DNA of 64,000 bases from Blastomyces gilchristii SLH14081 (lineage: Eukaryota; Ascomycota; Eurotiomycetes; Onygenales; Ajellomycetaceae). The position numbers were made by a program, and so were the translations under genes. Of this stretch, positions 57,740 through 64,000 are shown one piece after another (position 1 is the first letter of the stretch; each line of letters starts with the position of its first letter). The DNA lies in assembly GCF_000003855.2 (NCBI RefSeq), contig NW_003101660.1, positions 62,001 to 126,000 on the forward strand, given 5' to 3'. A model generated the notes under the pieces. The model was not told the origin of the DNA, ran no database searches, and was given only the letters and a program-made list of their open reading frames with translations.

Positions 57740-58879
57740 TCCATTCTGCAAATATTTTACCCGGCTTGGCCCATGGCAGAGGGTGATTTGTTCCCAGGAA
57801 CAACAGGCCTTAACTTTGACTGATCCAAGGTTGCTTTGCTCTAACATCCGTTACTTTACTTCGAACTCTAGCGGTAGAAGTAGTAGAGTAGAGTAACTAG
57901 TAATAGTAGTAGTAGTGTATCCATTAATAATTCTCAAACTGGCTCAAGTTAGTCACACCATAGTTATATAACTATATATATATATTATACTCCGTATAAC
58001 AAGCTCAATCGAACCCTTGTAGCTAGATACTTTATCCCATAAATATTATTACCCAGGAACATTGCTTCTCCATCCAAGCCAATCAGAACCCTAGCAAACC
58101 CGACTCCTTACTGATGTAGAGCACTGCATGAATATGACTACGAGTTATACGTAGATAGTAGGTTTTTATGAATGATTTTGCTTTCTAGATGTAGTGGATT
58201 TGCTACTAAAGTATACGAACCAGCAGCTGAGGCAAGTTCAGATGCCTTTCAATGTCTGCTCATGGATCTGTTCTTGAATTCAAGGATGAATGTGACAGTT
58301 TCGTGTTGCATCGTTGTATAGTAAGTTACATGTACGTGTACATGTACTATGAGAGAACGTGGATGGATGTTCTTTGCATTTTGTACCTTCTTCTAATCCT
58401 GACTGAGATCATTATAGACCTGGGATTGACTATAACATACCTTGCTGCCTTTTTGTATCCCTCATGAGGGCTTAGATATCCGAGCTTCAAAGTGCATAAC
58501 TAGTTACCAAAACAAAACAAAACATTTCTGGCCACTCTGAGAAGTTATTACGCAGATCTCTATTCTATCCACCACCTCCTAAACGTCTCTACTATATTGT
58601 TGAATCCAAAATTGCCGTTTGTATACAGCGTACGTACGACATCCAGCTCTAGCGGTGACATATGGATGGGTTTCCAGTCACCCACCACCCCCGCCAGTAC
58701 GGCAGCCTACAGTGACATTTGGGTCAAATGGCTTTTTTGGGATGTTTTTCAGTGTAAAAGCTTAATTCCACATAATACTCATTATATAGACACACACCAA
58801 TGAAACTAGTCCTAATATGGTTAGTATATTACTATATATGGTTTAATCAGTCCTGGCTTTTAGACTATGAGATATAATT

Positions 58880-58952
58880 ATAGAGCCCCCCCAGGTATAG
58901 AGCCCCCTCAAGCGTATAGACCGGGTATAGAGACCCCGGGCATAGGGCTCTC
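58880..58952. repeat. TATAGAGCCCC short repeat cluster
   Basis: Four to five imperfect copies of TATAGAGCCCC or TATAGACCGGG are spaced 11-20 bases apart. The last, AGGGCTCT, is inverted and could pair with the first. Flanks are AT-rich. It may be a transposon end remnant, which is not established. Confidence 0.6.
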
Positions 58953-59195
58953 CCCTGATGTTGATCACTATTTCATACAATCTCCAATGAGGAGATTCTG
59001 ATTGCTAATACAATCCAATATCGTTGATGTGTGCTCATTGTAACACTAGTTTAAAATACTCATTTGACCTAGATGTCACTTCTAGGCTGCCGTAGCCAGG
59101 GGCAGAACGCGAATAACTAGTTAATACTTTCTGGCTTCACCCCCACATTTCCCACTTGCATTAAGTATAACTACACGTCATTGCCAGACCTCACC

Positions 59196-60608
59196 ATGTC
59201 GACCACAAATATCACCAACCCTGACTCCTCCAATTCCTCGTCCTTTGTGGAGTATGACCAGATTATTCTCTTTGGCGACTCCATAACCCAGGGCTCGTGC
59301 GATCAGGGGAGCGGCGGGTTTGCCTTCTGCCCCGCCTTGCAGCACGGTAGGTACATATATGTATATCCTGCTCGTTCCCCCGCCAGTTTTAACATTGTCT
59401 TCTATATAACTGTGCCTGTATAAGCTTGTATAGATCGGGAATGTCTGCTCTCATTTCGTACAAGAAAGATGAAAGAAGAAAACCGTTTTTTATCCCTGTT
59501 TTCGAAGGTGGCAGCTGAGTCTTCATCTAGATTATATTAGACGTTTCGATATCATCAATCGGGGCTTCAGGTAAAGCAAGCTATCGTAGAAAACACTCGC
59601 AACCCACCACATCGGCTAATCAGGTATTTACAGTGGCTATACATCTGAGCAAGCTCTCGCAATCTTCCCATGCTTCTTCCCGCCCGTGCAAAAGGCGAGG
59701 GTCCGCCTAATGGTAACTAACTCCTCTCCACCCGTGCAATCAATCCCCTACGAGCATGCACCAACTATAAGCAACGGAAAACAGAAGATATAAACTAGAA
59801 TATAATAATAACTCAACATGAAAGCAAAAGAGCAGAGGCCAACTAACAAAATATAACACAAATCCCCACAGACCGTCTTCTTCGGCGCAAATGACGCCGT
59901 CCTCCCCGGCTTCCAGCAACACGTCCCCCTCAACCTCTATAGAGAAAATTTAATAAAAATCCTCACACACCCGCTCATCAAAGCGCATCCGGAGACAAAT
60001 CTCTTACTCCTGACCCCACCACCTGTCAATGAGTATCAGTTTTCCCCCTCAGATACAGATACAGATACAGGCGCAGGTGCAGATCGAGATGTAGATGCGG
60101 ATGTAGGTACGCAGCCCGGCGCGCTCGATCCCGAACCCGAACCCGAACCAGCCTCCCCAATAATGCGCAAAGCCTCCCGGACAAAACAATACGCCGACGC
60201 CTGCCGAGAGGTGGGCAAGAAGCTCAACGTGCCCGTTGCCGATATATGGACTGCATTCATGACTGTGGCTGGGTGGGTGGATGGCCAGCCGCTGGCGGGA
60301 TCGAGAGAGGTGCCTGTGAATGAGAGGTTGCAGGCGTTGTTGTCAGATGGTATGTCTATATAACACATACCTCCATCTATACTTTTGTCAAAATAGGTTT
60401 TTTGCTCCTTAGTTACCCTTACTTACCTGTCGTGGCCTTTGTGTGTGTGTGTGTGTGGGTGGGTGTGTTAGGTCTCCATTTCAACCCGGCCGGCTATAGG
60501 GTGTTGTACGATGAGGTGACGAGGGCGATCCGGACGCATTATCCGCACCTCGCGCCTGAGAATGTGCCTATGCATTTCCCTCCGTGGCAGAGTGCGCCGA
60601 AATCGTAG
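59196..60608 (+). CDS. GDSL esterase, isoamyl acetate esterase-like
   Basis: SGNH/GDSL hydrolase similar to yeast Iah1, which cleaves small acyl esters. Five exons: 59196-59346, 59531-59570, 59634-59712, 59872-60349 and 60472-60608, giving 294 residues. Block I is FGDSITQG (nucleophile Ser), block II NRGFSGYTS (Gly, made across the second splice), block III FFGANDAV (Asn) and block V SDGLHFNPAGY (Asp and His, made across the last splice). No signal peptide, so it is probably cytosolic. An acidic low-complexity insert (SDTDTDTGAG to PEPEPEPASP, about residues 143-180) interrupts the fold between blocks III and V, and in DNA it is built of GATACA/GATGCAG and CCCGAA repeats. The last intron carries a GT microsatellite. 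Confidence 0.93.
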
Positions 60609-63013
60609 TTCACTTGGAGTTGGTTCCTGGGGAAAGAGGCGCTTGCGGGCGCCGCACTTTATTATTATTATTATTATTATTATTATTGTTCACTATATGA
60701 TGGAGGAAGAGACCAAGAGAACTGCTACGGGCAAAGAGATATAATAATATGGATCACGGCTCAGAACCGCCAGCGAGAGTTGAGGATAGGCGAGGAAACG
60801 AACCCCTCGCCCTCCCCCTAACCCCCGCCTCTCGTCCCCATAGGGGCACCCGTTCTAATTCTTTTCTTACATACCATATTCTTTTCCGAAACATAAGAAG
60901 AAACTTCATCATGTCTTATGGAATGGGTAGAGGTGTGCTGAATGCCACAAGCAAAACATTGTGTCTCCGCTCTATCAACCCCCCGTCGCTCCCAAGGTTC
61001 GAAGGGAGAGAGGAAGTGGACGTAGCTCAACGGTGGTGGACGATGGCATTAGGATTTGAAAGGTGAGTAAAGAGGTCAACGGGGATGGGTTTGTCTAATT
61101 TAGGGAGATATTTATATTTATATTTCCATTACTTTTTATTTATTTATTTATTTATTGCATATATCCGTGGGGGTGGTCAATTTCGTCTGATTCATGTAAT
61201 TTTGTTTTCAAATAATTACTTTTTAAAGATGGATATATGCGCGGCCTTTACATATTAACGCGGGAGATCTACATTGCCATGGAAAATTCCACCCGACCAA
61301 GGAGAAACAGGGCTTCTTTTTGATTTCACAGAGCATATTCCATGGTTTATTTATCAGAGGATACTCAGCGGCAATCCCATTATTATTAGTTACGGCTGTT
61401 TGGCGCTAGTTGCCTTGCCTTGCAATCGTTTCGCCTTGCCAGCGCCATACCATACCATACCATAGTTACCATAACCACTGAGACCAGACCAGACCCCGGA
61501 CCAAGCCAACTCTACGCAGTAAGCCGCCTGCCTTAACGAAACATCTCGCCCAACCATCACCATCACTCATTCCACCAACTTCACCACCACCACCAGCAAA
61601 CCACCAACCACCATCACATCCACCTCCACGGCTCAAACACGACAGGAACTTCCCCGGGAAATACCCCTCCGATCACCTCACTGCCATCATCAGCAGAAAC
61701 CAAATTCTCCCATCCTTACAACATTGCCTTCTCCACCCGTGCAGAGGAAACCTGCAAACTAACTACGTATCTTTTTCTTTGTACCCGCATTCGCCCCCAG
61801 AGCCATCCCATCCCATCCCCCCCCCTCTCCCCTCTGCCATCACCACCCATCAAAACTCCCGGTCCGCCGCCGTTGCCGTCTCGAACGGAATATATACTCT
61901 CCCACAGCCTCCACCACAACGTCCTTTCCTGCTGAAATCAGAACAACCGATACAACGAGCGAAACATAACCTCTTTCTCCCGGATTCGATAATCCTGGCC
62001 CCCCCCCCTCCTCTCCCCTTCCACCCCCCTCCGCCTTCCTGTCATCCATCCTTTGGAAAGGCCACTCTTTCGTCCCATCTCACCCACTCTACTCCCTCCG
62101 TCTCCGTCTCCGCCTCCTCCTCCACCTCCACCTCCGACAAGAACAACAACTACTACAACAAGCCCCCGCCCGACTTCCCCGGTCCCGCATCCCCGTCATC
62201 CGCTCCTCGTGTTAGAACGGTCATAACTATCACCCTTTGGCTAGCCACAAGATCTACATACGGTAATCTTAGGCACCCTCGGGTGGTTCTGTTTGATACA
62301 CTGGCAGATTCTAATACATCTCACTTGGGTGGGCGGAGGCCTTGAGGCCTTCTCGCAGAGCCTGGCCCTGGCGGGAGACGAGGGTGTGAGGTTGTTAACG
62401 GACGGTTGAATCGATTGTTTTACCGTTGCGGCAAATAGAGTATTGTTTGAAAAAAGGAGAGAAAAAAAAAAGAGAGAAAAGAGAGATCAGGGGCCCTTTG
62501 TTCTTTGTTCTTGAGAGAATAAGATTAGTGGAGGGGATCGGTTAACACGGAGGTTCACAGTATCAGCGGGGCAAGAAGTATCGAAACAGAGAGGTTATAA
62601 TATCTTGGGGGAAAAGGAGAAAAGAAAAGAAAAGAGAAGAGAAGGCACGGGAATCATAAACGAAAACGACCGGGTCCAGGATTACTTTTTTTTTTTTTCG
62701 TTTCTTTCTTTTCGGTTTTTTATTCTCTTATTGGAAGGTTTATTTGACCCGGAGGTTTATTTGTTTTCGATCTCAGGCGCATCAATAAGCTCGTTTATTC
62801 TTGGATCAGCTGCCAGCTTGCTCCCTGGACTTTTCTCTTCAGGGTTCGTTGAACCATCGACGGATGCTTGTTTTGCGGAATTAGTTCTGTTCGCGGTCGT
62901 CTTGCTCCGGCTTCCCCATTTCGCCCTGTGGCCCACCAAACCAGCTACGCTGCTCCCAAGAGCAATATCCCTACATCGGGTGGATTTTGCTGCTCCGTGA
63001 ATGATTATTGGGA
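60609..63013. other. 2.4-kb intergenic region and long CT-rich leader
   Basis: Contains an ATT repeat at 60660-60687, CATAC repeats near 61450 and a pyrimidine/C-rich stretch (61500-62210), probably the promoter and leader of the 63014 gene. A long open frame at 61779-62345 is low complexity (Pro/Ser) and I do not call it. Confidence 0.45.
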
Positions 63014-64000
63014 ATGGACGCGCAATACCCATTTGCATCAAGAGAAGACATCTGGCGCGTTCAAGAGGAGGTGAAAGACCTATTTGCAGCCCAGCTCGAG
63101 CACGGAGAGCGGATATCTAGATTGGAACGGCGTCGTGACGACGATGCGAGGATGAAGAGTGTTTGGGGCCCGTTATCTCCGTTTCCGGGGTCTATTGGCA
63201 CCGTGCACCACCAAGGTAAGTGACCATACAAAAAAAAAAAAAAAAAAAAAAGCCTTCAAAGTGGGGGATGCACACGAATTGAGCCCTGTTAGAAATAAAT
63301 AATTTTCTAACACTGTCATGTGGATTAGAAACATCCTTCAACCCGACTGCTGAGCCTTTCAAAGGGTTTGACCAAACACACCAACATGGGTTGACGGGAG
63401 CGCTACATCTGGAAAATGAGGAAGAACCTCGTCGCGGGGCTTCACGGGCAAACAGTGTGCGATTCGATGAGAGCTCGATGTATTATAGCCAAGCAAACAG
63501 ATCAACCGCTGAGCTCCTCCCATTGCGAACTGGCAGTGGGCTGGGAAGCCATCCGCTGACGGAGCGGTCGCTTTCTCATCGATCTGACGGGAAACAGAGC
63601 TCGTCGGGCCAATCGCACCATTCCGCGCGCACCAATAGCATGGGGCTGGAAGCATCTCGCTTACTTGGTGGTGGGAATGGGACCTCGTCTGCCAGCAACA
63701 CTCCCTTGCCTCCACCTCCCGGACTATTCATTCTAGGCCCTGTCCCGTGCATCATCCGTTGTTGGCTCACGACGAACTTTTCCAATGACTCGTTGCTCTA
63801 CGCTGCAGTGTGCACGGGGTCATACCGCTCAGCCATCAGTGAACAGATGGTGCGGAAACTAGGCCTCGAGGAAGAGGCAGCAGAGGAGGATGGTGTGCGA
63901 ATCATCAAACTTCCAGTCTACCTCCCTGAGGCCAGTGTATACCAGCCATCGTCCCGCGGCGGGAGCCCGGTCCCCCAGCTACCTGCGTTGACTGTTCGAT
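63014..64000 (+). CDS. Conserved fungal protein with retropepsin-like segment, 5' part
   Basis: Exons 63014-63215 and 63329 to the window end, so the gene is cut off at 64000 with about 291 residues visible. I do not recognise a named function. It starts MDAQYPFASREDIWRVQEEV with a predicted coiled coil (to about residue 48, AAQLEHGERISRLERRRDDD). A Ser/Arg/Gly-rich disordered part follows, and then LFILGPVPCIIRCWLTTNFS, LLYAAVCTGSYRSAIS and EQMVRKLGLE. That last run has the spacing of a retropepsin-type aspartic protease loop (hydrophobics-DTGS-x-x-S-IS...LGL) but with CTGS in place of DTGS. Whether it is an active enzyme is unknown. An out-of-frame ATG at 63001 overlaps the start (63001-63117). 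The intron contains a poly(A) run (63230-63251). Confidence 0.75.

Larger units (their letters stand above)
56991..59195. other. 2.2-kb intergenic region rich in palindromes
   Basis: Divergent promoters of CLC (-) and the GDSL esterase (+). Contains TAACTAAC repeats and GCGCTAACTAGCGC (about 57490-57555), a perfect 24-bp palindrome (57716-57739), a TACTCCGTA motif (57988) and a TATAGAGCCCC repeat (58880-58952). I see no gene. Confidence 0.5.

Noticed and set aside
61779..62345. 188-codon frame on the plus strand
   Set aside because: Pro/Ser/Thr low complexity from a pyrimidine-rich leader; no domain or conserved segment.
62605..63000. 131-codon frame before the last gene
   Set aside because: No protein-like motif, contains a poly(T)-encoded Phe run, and a known-type start lies downstream at 63014.

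Overview
The window is nuclear DNA of a filamentous ascomycete. Genes are split by short introns (mostly 55-240 bp, GT...AG), and promoters are long and low in gene content. The gene set is purely fungal: siderophore transporter, CFEM-GPI protein, SAGA Sgf73, TTI1, bifunctional THI6 and a NACHT protein. The protein sequences read most like Eurotiomycetes, probably Onygenales (Ajellomycetaceae type). That placement is a judgement from reading, not a search.

Layout: 1-694 end of a siderophore transporter (+); 1760-3903 cytochrome P450 (-); 5056-5760 single-exon protein with a possible tubby/LURP-like fold (+); about 4 kb of AT-rich gene-free DNA; 9727-10697 CDC42 (+); 13214-14525 secreted or ER agmatinase (-); 15970-16485 DUF1993 protein (+); 17141-19052 mitochondrial-type beta-ketoacyl synthase (+); 19394-21166 SGF73 (+); 21897-23201 mRNA capping guanylyltransferase (+); 23727-27223 DNA ligase I (-); 28262-29165 CFEM GPI protein (-); 30770-33967 NLR-like NACHT protein (-); 36860-39303 copper amine oxidase (-); 40292-44019 TTI1 (+); 44632-46159 eIF5 (-); 47685-49985 THI6 (+); 51936-53106 isochorismatase-family hydrolase (-); 53766-56990 CLC chloride channel (-), whose reading frame breaks twice; 59196-60608 GDSL esterase (+); 63014-64000 start of a conserved protein of unknown function (+).

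Most genes are core housekeeping genes: polarity, capping, replication, translation initiation, SAGA, TOR/PIKK assembly, mitochondrial fatty acid synthesis and thiamine. Among them sit accessory functions: iron or heme (siderophore transporter, CFEM), amine catabolism (agmatinase, amine oxidase), one P450 and one STAND immune-type receptor. No gene cluster with a single pathway is evident.

The points most worth a second look are: two +1 homopolymer frameshifts in the CLC channel; an agmatinase with a signal peptide and a C-terminal RDEL; likely dual-start mitochondrial forms of DNA ligase I and of the isochorismatase-like protein; a retropepsin-like segment with Cys in place of the catalytic Asp in the last gene; and recurring intergenic motifs (a TACGGAGTA 9-mer, GTTAAC-type palindromes, a perfect 24-bp palindrome, and a TATAGAGCCCC repeat). 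Splice sites were placed by eye from frame, GT/AG signals and family conservation.
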